Under the pieces are notes generated by a model that saw nothing but the letters and a program-made list of their open reading frames with translations, did not search any database and was not told the DNA's origin. A stretch of 64,000 nucleotides of DNA from Acanthosepion pharaonis (Eukaryota; Mollusca; Cephalopoda; Sepiida; Sepiidae). The position numbers were made by a program, and so were the translations under genes. How positions within the stretch are numbered: the stretch's first letter is position 1; every line of letters starts with the position of its first letter. The DNA lies in NCBI GenBank assembly GCA_903632075.3, contig CAHIKZ030005492.1, positions 1,577,001 through 1,641,000 of the forward strand. Reading direction: 5' to 3'. Positions 25,452 through 38,399 of this stretch are shown here, piece after piece.

Positions 25452-26845
25452 CTGAAATTAAAGTTTTATAAAATATTAAAAAATTTTCAGTGATTTAAAA
25501 AAAAAAATACAAACAAACCAAGCCCCCAAAATGGCAGAATGTAGAAAATCATATAATTATCAAGTACTTAGAATTATAGCCATTTATTCATACTGTCATT
25601 GATCAAATAACTGATAATCACTACCTATTGATAACCATATAAAATGTTTACAAAAAGTGGAATTGTTTATAACTGCATCTTTTTCTTGTTTAACTTATAA
25701 ATAACTGGTAGATAAAGTAATTACAAGAAATTTACAGGTAAAAGTAATTAGCAGGAAAATGTTGAGCTTAAAAATACAAGCAATGATTTATTACTTTAAA
25801 TTCTAACACACTGTTTAAGCAGAAGAAAAGAAGCTAAGAAAGAATAAAAACTACAACACCATAATTAATATACCATTTTAGAGTATGACAAAATTCTATC
25901 CATCCATACAATTAAAATTTTGTACTTTTATATAAGATATACTTTTATTTTTTAAACATGACTCTATAAAAAATGTCTCAATAATTTCCTTTTCTTGGAT
26001 ATCTGTAAATTCTGAATTTTCCTATTGCCTTCAACAGGCTTTTGAATTCAGAGTTGTTTTATTCCTAGATTGGTTGTTTGAGAACCCAGTTTGGCTTACT
26101 ATTTTACCCATAGCTCTATAAAAATAACATTATTTAGCTTGCTACTTTTGATCCCAATAACTAACAAGCACATTAGTAGTCACACATAACAAGTTCAAAA
26201 TGATTTTTATTTTTATTTTTTAACATAACCAAAAGAAAAGTATAAACGAGCTGTTCCAGGAATTTTATTGAAGGCAAACATCATTCATGTTATAGTCTTA
26301 GAGTAAGATTATGAACAGTAAGTTTGATAATCAACTATGGCAACATACTTGCATAGGCCTTATCACTATGTTATATTTATCAAAATTAAGTAATGTATGA
26401 GTAAAATGATCAAGAAATTAAAAAAAAAAAAAAATCACTTAAAATGTGAAAATTTTACTCTTAAAAAGAAATATTACCAAAATAAAAAAGAGACTGTGAC
26501 ATATAAAAGAAAAAAATACCAGTAAAATAATAGCAGCAAAGTGAAGTATTTTCAAACTGAACATCAATAAAACATGTTGAAGAATGGAGTAATCCAGCCA
26601 ATGCTTGCAAAGATGTACTACACTTGACAGAATCTAATTTCAGCTGGGAAAGTTGTAAATATATTGTCATGAAGATATTAGCAATAACTTAATGAGATTT
26701 AACTATGTATGGACATGTACATACATATTTACTAGCTGCCATTCTCTATATTGTTACAAATATTTGTATTCAGCCATTGATACTTGCCCAATCTTAGTTT
26801 TTGCCATTTCTCATTCATTATAGAGACAGACTGGTTATGACCAAG

Positions 26846-28060
26846 GGAGGAGGAAGAGAAACAGTTTAAAAAAAAAAAAAAAAAAATCACACACTTCTAC
26901 TTTCCTGTATTTTTTTTAAAAATTGGTATCACCCAATGCAAGTCAATAAAGCCACTAAGACACAAGGGTTTACAGGGTGTGGAAGAATTAGGAACAGAAA
27001 CATTAATAATGAGTGGGAAGAGAAAAGAGTAATTAGAAAGTTCAATATGCTGCTTAACTGAAAAACCGACTTTTTTTTGGTTTTATCTTCACACCGTGAA
27101 ACCGCATCAAAAGTTTTTATGAAACCGAACAATTTTGGTTTCATTCTTATATCACTACTGAGTGACCATATCCAAAGAAACACTATTGAAAAAGACTTTC
27201 AGATGTTAATAAAATTAAATTTTATCAACATTTATACCAATGTAAGAGAAAAAGATTGAACAAAAATATGTTAAAAACATTTGACTAGTTTTAGGAAATA
27301 AATGTGAAATCTATACAACATGATGTCTAAAATCTATTTGTTTCAGTTTTGAAAAAAAAACAAAAAACTTTTTGTGGTAAAATTAAGTTAACAACAAAAT
27401 AGCAAGTAAAAATAAAAAAAATAGTTGCCAGTTTCATCTTAATGTTAAATTTTATGAAGTCGGATTTTTTGTAAGGGTTTTCTAATAAGCCAAGTTACTC
27501 CAATCACAAAATAAAGTTGTTGTAAACAAGAAAAATGAATGAAGATCTTTTTTAATAAATAAATTTGTTTTTTTCTAGTGTGTGCACCAAAATTAGATAT
27601 TAAGAATAATTAAAATAGTTCTTAATTTCACTTTTAAGATGTGTATATTTCCAGATATGTGAGTCACTGTTTTCTACAAATAAAATTATGTTTCTATCTA
27701 GTGAATGTGTTTAAAATTAGATCCTAAAAAAAAAAAATAAAGTAAGTTTTAATCTCAGTTTTAAAATGTGTATATTTTCAAAACTGCAAGTCATTTTTTT
27801 AAACCCAAAGTAAAAATGATTTTTTAGCCACTAGTGTTCGGTTGGTGTTTGTTACTGTTCTCCCTATAAAATTCTTCTAAACAGGGAAAATTAATTCATT
27901 TTATTTTTACAAATATCTTTATGGTTTTATCTAGCGAATACACTTAAGATCATATATTAAAATGATTAAAATAGTTTTTACTTTCTGTTTTAAAATGTGT
28001 ATCTAAAAAAGAACAGGTGATACTTACAGATTTGGAAATCTAAACATTCTAAAAATGAAA
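26846..28060. other. AT-rich intronic DNA with diverged tandem copies
   Basis: A motif (tctagtgaatg, then aaattagat, then taaaatgtgtatattt) recurs at about 27575, 27700 and 27930, giving three diverged copies before the foldback at 27865. No gene is seen. Confidence 0.5.
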
Positions 28061-28175
28061 TTAAAAGCTTTTAATTATTTTTAATATTTAATTTTAGGTG
28101 TATTTACTAGATAAAAACAAATTTATTTAGGGGGAAAAATAACTCATTGATTTTCCTTGTTTAGAAGAAATTTAT
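27865..28175. repeat. Foldback repeat (long inverted arms)
   Basis: The segment at about 27870-27990 (cttctaaacagggaaaatta, then ggttttatctagcgaatac) is mirrored in reverse complement at about 28070-28170 (cttctaaacaaggaaaatca, then tttttatctagtaaatac). Related single copies lie just upstream at 27520-27800. It is probably a MITE cluster. Confidence 0.6.
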
Positions 28176-28699
28176 AAGATTTATAATAATAATAGTTGAC
28201 TGGCATACCAGAAAAGAATTGCTGTATTTTTTTTTTTTTTTGCTTACTTTATAATTTTTGAAGGAATTCGCTTCCTTGGGTCAGAGAAGAAATGAACATC
28301 TTTCTGGTTGTAGTTTAAATTGTCTTCTAAATGGGTGTACAATTTCAAGAATATTGATAAAGATTGGTCACTTTGATTTTGCAAAACAAAGTAACATGTA
28401 AAATTTAGTCTTGAAAAAAATCATTTCGCATTTTTGGCTGGTCAAAGCACAATACCATTTTAACTCGCTGTAAAATAATAATGAATAAAAGCACACACAA
28501 ATTACATATTTAGAAAGATTATTTTATTTTCTTTCCAGCCATATGAATATTTTTAAGATTGGTTCAGAAATACACAAGAAATTGCGAGTTGAATGGACTA
28601 AGTTGCAAATTTGTCAATCTCAAACTAAATCAGATATCGACTGGAAATGCTATCATTACGCAACAAAATGAATGGCTTCCTTAGAAAACAAAAATACTA

Positions 28700-29130
28700 A
28701 ATTAAAAACTGAAAAACCTAACTGAAAACCACAGTATCAAGGAAAATAAAACTGGAAACCAATACCAAAATATAAATTGCCAAACCAACCAACTCTATCA
28801 GAAGGACAGCAATTGACATTGCATTTAAATTTTTGTAGATTAAAGCTGGCTGAAAAGCAAAGAACCAGAAGGGAGTTCCACAGGCGAGAAGTGTGAGAAA
28901 AGAAACTGTTAGCATAGAATTTACAGTTACATCTAACCAGTTCAACTATAAATTGATGAGACCTCATCACCTGTCTAATACTGCACTTAAATTCAAAAAA
29001 TTTAGGCACCATGGCGAAGAGCTCATCTGAACAATTACCATGAAATTATTTATAGAAAAGGCACAGGGTGGCAACCTTACAGTGGTGGGAAAGTGACTGA
29101 AGCTGAGCCACTAGATCAGGACCAATAATA
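28700..29130 (-). mobile_element. LINE family B, 3' end of ORF2
   Basis: On the minus strand, frames join as LSHHCKVATLCLF, then SDELFAMVPKFFEFKCSIRQ, then ANSFFSHTSRLWNSL followed by CFSASFNLQKFKCNVN. These correspond to the conserved C-terminus of jockey/CR1-type non-LTR elements (H-R-R-x-V-A, then R-T-x-x-L-W-N-S-L-P, then N-L-Q-x-F-K-x-x-V). Probably the same family as 33480-35400. Frameshifts and lack of the 5' part make it dead. Confidence 0.8.
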
Positions 29131-31387
29131 TAGCTGATTCTTTTTTGGATCAAGGAGCTCAATGTAAATAGCAGGGGCACCAAACCATATGTAGCAGCAA
29201 TATCTTATATAACTTATCTAATTTTTTTTTATACAACAATGTGTTTGTTAAAAAAAAGTTCTTTCACATCTCCCTATTTGATCCTTGCACACTCATATTT
29301 GAATAACTTTTTTTTTCATTTTCATTCACATAATATATTTTGATTTAATATTTTGCACACTCTCTTCACTTTTACTCACAACTCTTTTACATTAAGACAC
29401 ACTATTTTTTAACCTTGCTTCTCACTGCTGTTCCCCACCACTTAATACTAACATACAAACACTGATGCAAACTTTCTCTCCAGTGAACATTTCTTTCCTT
29501 CTCTTTCATAATTTTACAATTTCTTTTATTTTCTTTCCTCAGATTGCCTAGAACATGTAAGTTCAATTTGCACTCACTCATTCTCCCTTATACATTTTCT
29601 CTTTCTTTTCAGGTTTTCTCTTTCTCACAACCATTTTTTTTTTACCACCATTCAAGAAATGCTGACATCTTTTGGGAATAAGCTTTTAAAGCAAATGTAT
29701 CTATTGTATTGGGTAATATATTTTTGCTTTAATATTGTTAGTATTTTTAATAATTTCTGCAAAAGAGAGAAAAGAATCTGTGTGCAGTCTAAGATTTTTC
29801 TTTTACTTTTCTATAAATACTTTTGAAAAAAAAAATCAATAGAAAACAACTTTAAAAATTAAATAAAAATATCCTCTGTTAAATATCACATTTTCTTTTT
29901 AAACATTTCAATACTACACATTTTGTCTGTAAAAAATCTTTTCACATTTAAAATGGCCATTAATATTTTTAAAAACTGTCATACTTTAAGATAACTCTGT
30001 AAATGAACCTTGTAACTTAAAAATTATTTTGTCAATTTGGAGTTAGTAACAATACTTCATTTTAACACTTATAACAACTACTTTTTGGAGAAGTATTGAT
30101 CTTCTAGTAAAGAGGATAAAGATAACCTGAAAACTAATGTTGGCTCAAGTTTACAAATACAATACTTTAGTTAGATAATTAAATTAGAAATTCTGTTGGT
30201 TATAATACTGAACATCAATACATGATGCTCACAACATGTGACTGTTTAATTAGACCAAAGAACGAAACAATGTTGCTAATTGTGATGTGGAAAATTTGCA
30301 TTTATTGTATTTAAATTCTATTCATCAATTTTATCAAGCCATCAGTAGTAGGAAAAAGACCTACCTAAAATGATATGCTGAGCCTTGATCTCCTGTCTCA
30401 AGGTTAAGAAAAATACTTTTAATAGAACTGCTTTACCTCAAAGTTAACCTTCAACTATTTAGCATTCTTGAACACTGGAGTAATATCGTTATCTGTATTC
30501 TGCCAAATCCAGTAGACATGAGCAAGGTCATGGAGAGAATAGTTCTCTGTTCTCAATTTAAGAAAAAGTAAAAATGATATAATAATATGTAAGTATATTT
30601 TGCTCATCCAAAGAAGGCCATATACAAACAGGAATAAGAGTAATAACTTAAGCCCATTATTTATATACTTATTTACCCCAATCTACTTACATTAAGAAAA
30701 CAGATTTTTAGCTTATAAAACAATATATTTAAAGTCACTTTTAAAGTGAAATCCATTTGTAAGTTCCACAGTATTTTGTACACAAAATCCACATGGCCAG
30801 ATTAGAAATGATGATTGTTCTCAATCTAAGCAGAATCATACAAGATCAATGAAGAAAAAGACTGATTACTTCAGATCACTTCAAGAAGTTTTTTTTGCAA
30901 GGAACTATAACTTTCCTTGCTTAGTTTTGTACCATTTTTATTTTATTTTCTACATTATTCTAAGTAATCTGGGGATAAGCAGTTTTAGAATTATTGTTGG
31001 AAATTTGTTTATTCAGACAGTACACTTATATCTGGAGTTTATTATCATTAGAAAGAAAATCCTATGTACCGCATTCTGAATATATTCATTTGTCTTCTTT
31101 TTGTATCAATTTTGAGATAATCTTAAATCTAATTCAAAAGTTTGCTTACACTGTGCATTCAATCTTTACATTTAAGTTTACAATCCTTTGATCAAAATAT
31201 TTAAAAAAAAAAAAAAAAAAATGGACATTTAAGATACTGTCTAATATTTCAATGAAATATAAAAATGTAAAATGAAGGTGAGCCTTAGTTAATAGAATGT
31301 ATATAAAGGAAAATGATTCACAGTGATTGGTTACCAACTCCTGAAATGAACAGCATTTATAAAGAAAATCATAATAGGCTACTCTTA

Positions 31388-31388
31388 A

Positions 31389-31425
<37 letters not shown>

Positions 31426-31434
31426 ATATATATA
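31388..31434. repeat. (TA)n microsatellite
   Basis: TA run with one internal phase slip. Confidence 0.95.
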
Positions 31435-32462
31435 ACAATTATAAAAATAAAGTTTTATGTTATGCTATATTTATGGGTAAAAGTGCTCAATGTAGAGCAT
31501 ATGTAATTATAAAAGCAGACACTGAGGTAAACACCAACTGTTTCTTGCATCAACACAATCTTCTGGCCTGAAAATTGTGTTGAATCATGAAACAGACTGT
31601 CGCTGCTTAGCCCACTTTTATATAATATGATTGTGTATTTGGACAGCAATCCCTCTTTTATACAGGTTTCCTTGAAGATGATTCATAAGGCACCTAAGTT
31701 AAGCTTTTTATTATATTTTTGTTTTATGCGTACAAAAGATTTTTTTATGGACATAACTCTTTTACGAACTTAGTAATGCGAAAATGACATTGGTTATTAA
31801 TGGTTTCTTGAACCACCTCATAGATAATCAAATTAGATTATTTCTCTCTAAAGTAAGATTAACATTTTCTATAAAAATCAAATGCATGTTAATTATAAGG
31901 AGTACAAATTTCCCTTAGAAACAATAAGAAATACAAATCTAGTTGATCAGAACAAGATGATGATGATGTTGATTATAAAAATTTTAAAACAACTAACCTC
32001 AGCATCAACAATAAGTCACTAGCAAAAGACAAAACACATAGGACCAACATTATGAATTTACATGCTCCTTATGGAATTGTGCTACTGATGAAAACAAATT
32101 CATGAATAACAATTACACTGAACATACTGCTACATGCATATTAAGAAGACTTATTTTGCACCTCACATATAGCTCCATTAGGATCCAATTAAATATATAC
32201 AGAGACTCACCAACCTTTATCCAAAACATACTTGCAAAAAACACAACAACATAATACATTCATCTAACTGCAGAAAATGCTTAAAAATAATCATAGCTTT
32301 AATAATAAAAAAAAGAAACCAACTCTTAATAATATTATTTATGAACATGGCCACCATGTGCTGGCTATGACTGTCCAGTGTGTAGTCCCCAGAGCAGGCC
32401 TTATTAATCATATAAAGTATCATAGCCAAAATGGACCTGAAGTTAACTAGCAACTATTAGAT

Positions 32463-33175
32463 CATTGCAAAAGTTTGTGCCCAATTAGAAAATTAAAAAC
32501 AAAATGATACTAACAACAAAACATTTATTGACTAATAAACATAATTATTTTTAACAAGTGTCTCCCATTTTTCTAGAAACTGTTTTGTTGGACGAAGGTT
32601 ATGAGATAGTTTTCAACTGACTGTACAGAGTCAAATTTTTTATCATTTAAACTCTGTTCTATAGAGACCGGAACAATTGAAAATCTTAAGGAATCAAGTT
32701 ATTATAAGAATATGTTGGTTACTGAAGAGTTTCTCCATTTCAACTAAACTCCTGCAAGGTCTCTTTTGCAACATGCTGTCTTGTGTTGACATGGTGGAAA
32801 ATGCCACCTTTTCAATTTAAAAAATTGGCCATTTTTCTTGAGATTAGTGAGTTGGTCACAATACTTTGTTGCAGTTACTGTTTCACTGGTTAGAAGAATC
32901 TCAAAGTGAATTATTTCTCTGTAAAGCCACCAAACAGACAGCAACACCTTTATTGGATGCAAACTCACTTTAGCCACGGGTTCTACAAATTCCTTTTTGT
33001 AGCATAACAAAGAAATCACTGCATAAACATGATCAAGCTTGTTTTGTTATGCCAGAGAATGTGGCACACACACATGTCAATTTGGGAAATGAGTTCAAGT
33101 GTCTTCAAATGGTGAAAGGTAGTTGAGATGCAAAATTTCTCATACCTGTTTATTTTGTTCAAAATCAAACACCGA
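32463..33175 (-). mobile_element. Mariner transposon relic
   Basis: The minus strand encodes VAKVSLHPIKVLLSVWWLYR then IIHFEILLTSETVTATKYC, a close match to the mariner K-V-M-L-S-V-W-W-D motif that holds the second-strand catalytic Asp. In this copy the Asp is replaced (WWLY). A later piece, EQSLNDKKFDSVQSVENYL, matches the C-terminal part. The low-coordinate end, tgcaaaagtttgtgcccaat, resembles a mariner terminal repeat. The N-terminal part is weak. It is dead by stops and by loss of the catalytic residue. Confidence 0.82.
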
Positions 33176-33479
33176 CCAGATGGTTCTCCTTGACTTTTGG
33201 TTACAGATCAAATCTTACCCATTCCACTCATTTCGGTTTTTGTGATCAGTACTTCTAGGGCTGGGCCATCAATCAGTTGTCAAAAGATTACCACATGGCC
33301 TCTTGTGACAATATTGCTTTAAGTAATTCTTCTGGTTTTTGAGAATTAAGCCTTTTGAAAAGAGAAATCTTCATTCTTTCTCACGGTCTGTCCTTCATTC
33401 TATTTATTAACCCTTACTTTCCATTTACCAGCACTAAATAGTGTCACAAGAAGACCAAACTCTGTCAAACACCTTTGAA

Positions 33480-34301
33480 ATATCTAGAGCCATAGCTTGA
33501 GCTTTCCCATTATTATCAAGAGCATGATATATATGATTCAGTGATGGCTATTATCTCATCAGCAGTAGACCTGGCAAAACTGAAGGCATATTCTTTGTCA
33601 GAGAGTAGTTTGTGAGATGTAAAATTCTTAACCACTTCAGTATTGATTAAAGCCTTGAATACTTTGCTGAAAAGCAGGAGGAGACTAATAGGGCAATAGT
33701 TAGAGAGGTAAGAAGGTTCTCCAGAGTTCTTAAAAACAGGAGTGATGGGGTTATGCACATATAACTCAGTAGAGCCTCTGTTCTTGTGGGAAAATCAGAT
33801 GTGGGTATGCTAAATAAGTCAAGTGTTGAGTTGGAAGAGAATTTCCAAGCAAAGCATTTAACCTTTTCTGTTGTAGATATCAGGACTTTGAATTGATTGA
33901 ATAGAGGAAGGATTGAGAATTTGCTATTGTTCAACACACTCTTGCAGAGCCACCAATAATCTATGGAACCGAACTTGCAAGATGCTATATGTTGTTTCAT
34001 TCTATCAGCAAACAATAACTGCACTTTTTTTGAGGATTACAAGCAGAGACAAAGATGTCTGCTGGAATCAGATGTGTTGTTCTGGTACAGCCCAAAGAAG
34101 TAATTCTTGTGCACTATAGTGGCTGAGCATGCAGGTGAGAACCAAGAAGATGAACATGATTTAACTTGGTATTTCTTTGCTGAAATGGAAAACATCGATG
34201 TCAGCTTTCACCCAGGAAGAAACCTCAGACACACATTTTTGAACAAGATGATTTAAAATTTTATTCCAAAGGATGCCACATTGGAAATCAAAGAATGAGT
34301 C
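33480..34301 (-). mobile_element. LINE family B, reverse transcriptase part
   Basis: The minus-strand translation reads LLFADRMKQHIAS, then KSVLNNSK, then, after a frameshift, PVFKNSGEPSYLSNYCPISL and FSKVFKALINTEVV. This is the start of a jockey/CR1-like reverse transcriptase (P-V-P-K-K-G-D, then S-N-Y-R-P-I-S-L). ARSTADEIIAI follows, with the element truncated before the YADD box. Its upstream part continues beyond the retroposon insertion at 34316-34630. Confidence 0.85.
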
Positions 34302-34315
34302 CCAACCTGCTCATT
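34302..34315. repeat. Target-site duplication, left copy (14 bp)
   Basis: The sequence ccaacctgctcatt is repeated exactly at 34631-34644, on the other side of the second minisatellite retroposon. Confidence 0.85.
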
Positions 34316-34630
34316 TGGTTTGGTTTGTTTTATGGCATATCAACCTCAATGGGATTTTTTTTTTTAATGCTGACAAAATTTTATATGCTGGCAATATTTT
34401 TTTTTTTTTTCAAAAATGTATTGCTGGTAATATTTTTTTCAAAAATGTATAGTTGGTAATATACCCCAAAAAAAAAAAAATGTATTGATTGTAATATTTT
34501 TTTTTTTTTAAATGTATTGCTGGTAATATTTTTTTTCAAAAATTGTATTGAAATCAGAGGCCTTTCTGTTGGACATAGTTTATTGTCTTACTCAGGATGC
34601 AGTTGTAGTTTATCATCATACCCAGGACAG
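34316..34630. mobile_element. Minisatellite-bearing non-autonomous retroposon, copy 2
   Basis: This 315-bp insertion splits a LINE between its endonuclease and reverse transcriptase parts and is flanked by a perfect 14-bp duplication. It starts tggtttggtttgttttatgg and shares catatcaacctcaat with copy 1. It has about five units of the same minisatellite (34380-34550) and ends with cagaggcctttctgttgga and catacccaggacag. Compared with copy 1 it lacks the GC-rich middle of the tail, and the last 50 bases are partly duplicated (two versions of tagttta, then ccagga). Confidence 0.74.
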
Positions 34631-35400
34631 CCAACCTGCTCATTGATAACAGAAAGATATTCTGTTGGTAGGAGGTTTTTGGCTGGTGGAGAAGTGGAAA
34701 GAGATGTTTAGAGACACTACTGCATGATTAGAATTGCCATGAGGGCAGAGCTACACAACATGAGTCAGGGAAAGAGGTAAAAAAAGAGATCTAAAAGAGA
34801 AGCATGTCTGTCAGGGTTATTGGGGAAACATGTGGGGAAAGTCCACCTTGCATGAAAGATTGAGAAGTTCAGGGTTTGGATACCAGCAAGGTCAGTGACA
34901 AAGTGTTTAAGCCATCTGGCATGGTGGCCATTAAAGTCACCGAACACAAATATATTTGCAAATGAGTGTAGGGAGATGGCCTTGGCTATATTATCAGAAA
35001 TGCTATCTAGCACACAAATGTTATGGGAGTAAGTGGAAGGGTAGAGAAAGAAGAGACCGAGTTTAGTTGAGTGAGAGATGGAGACACATGTAAGAATGAT
35101 CTGAAGATTGAAGAGAGAAAGTTCCTTAGCCAGTAGGAGATGTTTGTGGACATAAACTCCCAGGCCATTCATGTGGACATTAGAGTTCTTCCAAAGGAGA
35201 GGAAGATAGCCAGGAATCAAGAAATTAGAGGAGAAAATTTAAGAGTTAAGATTAGTTTCACAGAGAGCTAGCTTTTTGAAGAGGAATGATTCCACACTGC
35301 AGAAGTTAGCATGAATACCACGAGTGTTGGAGAAAGAAAGATTGAAGATTTTTTTATTGAGCTGGTTTAGTTTTATATCTTTGGTTGCTTATAGTCATGG
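34631..35400 (-). mobile_element. LINE family B, endonuclease part
   Basis: The longest minus-strand frame (about 151 codons, 34765-35220) encodes GLGVYVHKHL, then IFVFGDFNGHHARWL, then NPDRHASLLDLFFYLFP. This matches an apurinic-type endonuclease of non-LTR retrotransposons, with the catalytic G-D-F-N-x-H motif present. Past a frameshift it runs to the duplication at 34631, and the same element resumes at 34301. No gag-like ORF1 is seen upstream. Confidence 0.85.
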
Positions 35401-35900
35401 TTTGTTATTTTGGTAAGGATAGACCTAGGGTAGTAGTGGTAGTCAATCATCTAATGTAACTTGTGTGGGAATGAAACTGGCACAGACTGCAACATTGTGT
35501 GGCCTTGGGGTTACTCACGAAAGGTGCTTGCAGTGACACCCTTCCATGCACAACATGGCCCTGTAAAAACCCTGATATTATGTGACTATTGATCAGAGCA
35601 GCTTCTCAAGATGCTACACAAGAGTTTGCACTCTTAACTACCAGTTGGGAACAGCAACCAGAAGATTGTCAGCTTGGTACCCTCAGTATAAAGAGACATT
35701 GCTACCATTTCACATATCACAAAAACTTCATGACAGCACCACTATTAAGGCCTGAGAAAAGGGAAGGAATCAGGAACCTCTTCTTAAACAGGAAACAAGG
35801 AACGAGCCTCTACTCTTGTTCAAAAGAAGGAGGCAGAGTATGAACTGGTTATAGGAAAGACTATCTACTCCTAATTAAAAAAAAAAAAAAAGGTAAGTTA
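35401..35900. other. Unrecognised, higher-complexity DNA ending in poly-A
   Basis: The sequence is less AT-rich than its surroundings and ends in a run of A at about 35877-35891. The 84-codon plus-strand frame (35589-35843) has no recognised similarity. It may be a 5' piece of the adjoining LINE or another repeat. Confidence 0.35.
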
Positions 35901-36651
35901 CTAATTTTTAACTTAGTTAAAATTAAGATGTCTATGTGAGAACTACTGCTGAAAGAACTTTAAAAAAGAAAAAAAACCAAAAAAAAAACCCCAGAAAAAC
36001 ACAGTTCTGAGGTTGACTTCCAGTTATTTCAAAGAATGCACTTTCAGATAACTTATTTGGAGAGTCAATCTGTGGCCCACAGAACTTTTTGACCATGTGA
36101 TGTTTAACTGACTTTCTAGTATATCAAAGGGGGAGATGAGGTAATAGGTAGTAGGGGGTCTATCCCTAGAATCTTACAGGAAATGCATCAATTGCTTCTT
36201 TCCAATATTTAAATTGGACATTGTACAGAGAGAGCAGGCTTTGGTACAATTATGGTGACTCTGAAATTAATTTTTCTGATTTTCATGGCCAAAAGCATAC
36301 GACTATCTCTCACTTGAGATGAGTGGTGATGGTCCTAGGGGTGAAGGGATAATTTTCTTAACAATCTAAATACTATTCATTTGGCTTCTGTCAAAGGAAT
36401 TAGAATTCTTCCCAGATACCAAAAACAACTGATCAGCCATTAATGAATGGCACTTGAAATAATATATAACATAGCAGTTGAATGAAGCAAATTAAAATTT
36501 AAGTTTAAGTTTTAACTTAGCAAAAGTCCCAATATCTACTTTGCTAGAAAAACGTCAAGCTTAAACATCCCATTCAGTTTTTACGACTCAAGGATAGTCT
36601 CACATTAAAATGTAATATTGAGAATAAACAATAAATTAATACATGCATGTA

Positions 36652-36754
<103 letters not shown>

Positions 36755-37427
36755 TGTATGTACATACATGCTGAGGCAAGTATTAAGAGAAAATTATAAC
36801 AATGAAGGAAGAGAAAAAAATAATAAGATTTGGAAATAGGATAGCATAGAAAAGTGCAAAGGACAAAAAACAAGTTACATATAAGAAAATTACAAAAAAT
36901 AAAAGTTTTAATTTCACTGATGCCAATATGCATTAAGACTGGCAAAGTCATCTAGTGGGTTCTTGAATGAATATTGACTCAAGAAATATTTGGTGACAAC
37001 AACTTTGGAAGTAGGAACAATTAACTTTGAGGCTGAATGGTCTTGGGGAGGGGCATGGTGGAATTGTCAATTCAGACCTTCCATTTAAAGAATACGCTGC
37101 TTTCCTAAATTAAATCATGTGAAGACAAACCAAGAGCCACTATTAATTGAAGTATTTTCTAGAAATGGTTATCTAGAGTTAGCGTTTTAATAGCAAAGTT
37201 AAAAATTAAAATAAAATGGGTAAAGACATAAAAAATAAGCTTTTAAACCATGTAAGCAGGATAACAGACTTATTGGCACACAGTTAAATATAATAAAGCA
37301 CCTGAAATATTTAGCATTCATTATAAAAAAATGTTGGTATTGTTTAGTTGTTGACACCAATAATAAATTGATAGGATGAAAGGTTAACAGATATAAATAC
37401 TGGAATACAGAAATAAATAATGCTTAC

Positions 37428-37637
37428 TTTTATTTGTTTGTGGTTTCAGGAATACCTCATCAGAGGCATAAGCAGAACTGATTGAGTCCACAGTCAATGG
37501 TTGTGATGGTTCTAGTCCATGAAGTAACTCCAGGTTACATTTGGTGCCAGATGCTGGATACTCTGCATTGGAATTCAGGCCATTTATAAGGTTGAGGTCA
37601 CTAGGTGTACATGAAGCTGTCAGAGTAGAGTTGGAAG
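37428..37637 (-). CDS. RIC1: RIC1 exon (fourth from last), variable linker region
   Basis: This 210-nt exon encodes 69 whole codons plus split codons at both ends. Upstream is a pyrimidine-rich tract ending in ctatttag (acceptor), and downstream is a gtaagc donor after aataaaa. It begins with two bases that complete a codon and ends with one base (a) that joins at of the next exon to give Asn. The peptide is polar, rich in Ser, Asn and Leu, and not clearly conserved. It starts SNSTLTASCTPSDLNLING and ends DEVFLKPQTNK. In RIC1 the matching part, between the RIC1 domain and the last helical block, is a poorly conserved, probably disordered linker. The assignment rests mainly on the matching splice phase and its position in front of the conserved exon. 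An alternative donor at DE|VF would not fit the next exon's phase. Confidence 0.72.
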
Positions 37638-38399
37638 CTAAATAGCAAAGAAGAGATAAAATAAATATTAAACTGTATAAAACAAATAAAATGAACATTT
37701 AGGAAAAAAAAAACAGAAGGCCAGAAAATAATCCATATCAAAGGAACAAACAAGAAATGTTTTAATTTTGTTTATATTTTGATGCCTATTCACATCATTA
37801 TCAAAATATAAATATTTGTAAGTGGAAAATAAATAGAATGCAAAATACAGAGTAAGTGGAAAGAATGCAAAAGCAAAACTGGAAAAAGTGTAATGAAGTT
37901 AATGATGAAAACAAAATCAGTGTTTTGAACAGGATTCCAAGAGTCAGAAATTGATGATTCTTTAAAATTTAATGAATTGTTAATCCAGTGTTTACTCAAA
38001 AGAGATCCAAAATTCTAATGATTAATGAATTTATTTTTAGTTGATTGTATTATATGAACAAACAAAATTATCTATATTCATTGAACAAGTGCCATCAAGT
38101 AATTTTAAAGGGAAATGCTCTTTTTGGATTGACTGTATGAATATGATAAAATTTTAAATATACAAGAAGAATTATAAAGAGGAAAATAGGTTTACAGGAA
38201 GACATCAACAGCATATGAAAATTGTAGATATACATAGGTGATGCAAGAATAAGACAAAGATGGCCACTATCCAACTAAAGAGAACATTGCATCAAATCAA
38301 ACCCCAATTCAATGGTAGTTCTACTTAAACCATTAGACAATGTATTTTACAGGGTACACTATTCCATGTGGTTTTTATAGCTGCTAATCAAAAATGATA

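Noticed and set aside
28718..28945. A hydrophobic 75-codon minus-strand frame resembling a small membrane protein.
   Set aside because: The neighbouring frame of the same strand encodes a LINE C-terminus (RLWNSL, NLQKFK). The hydrophobic frame is its shadow.
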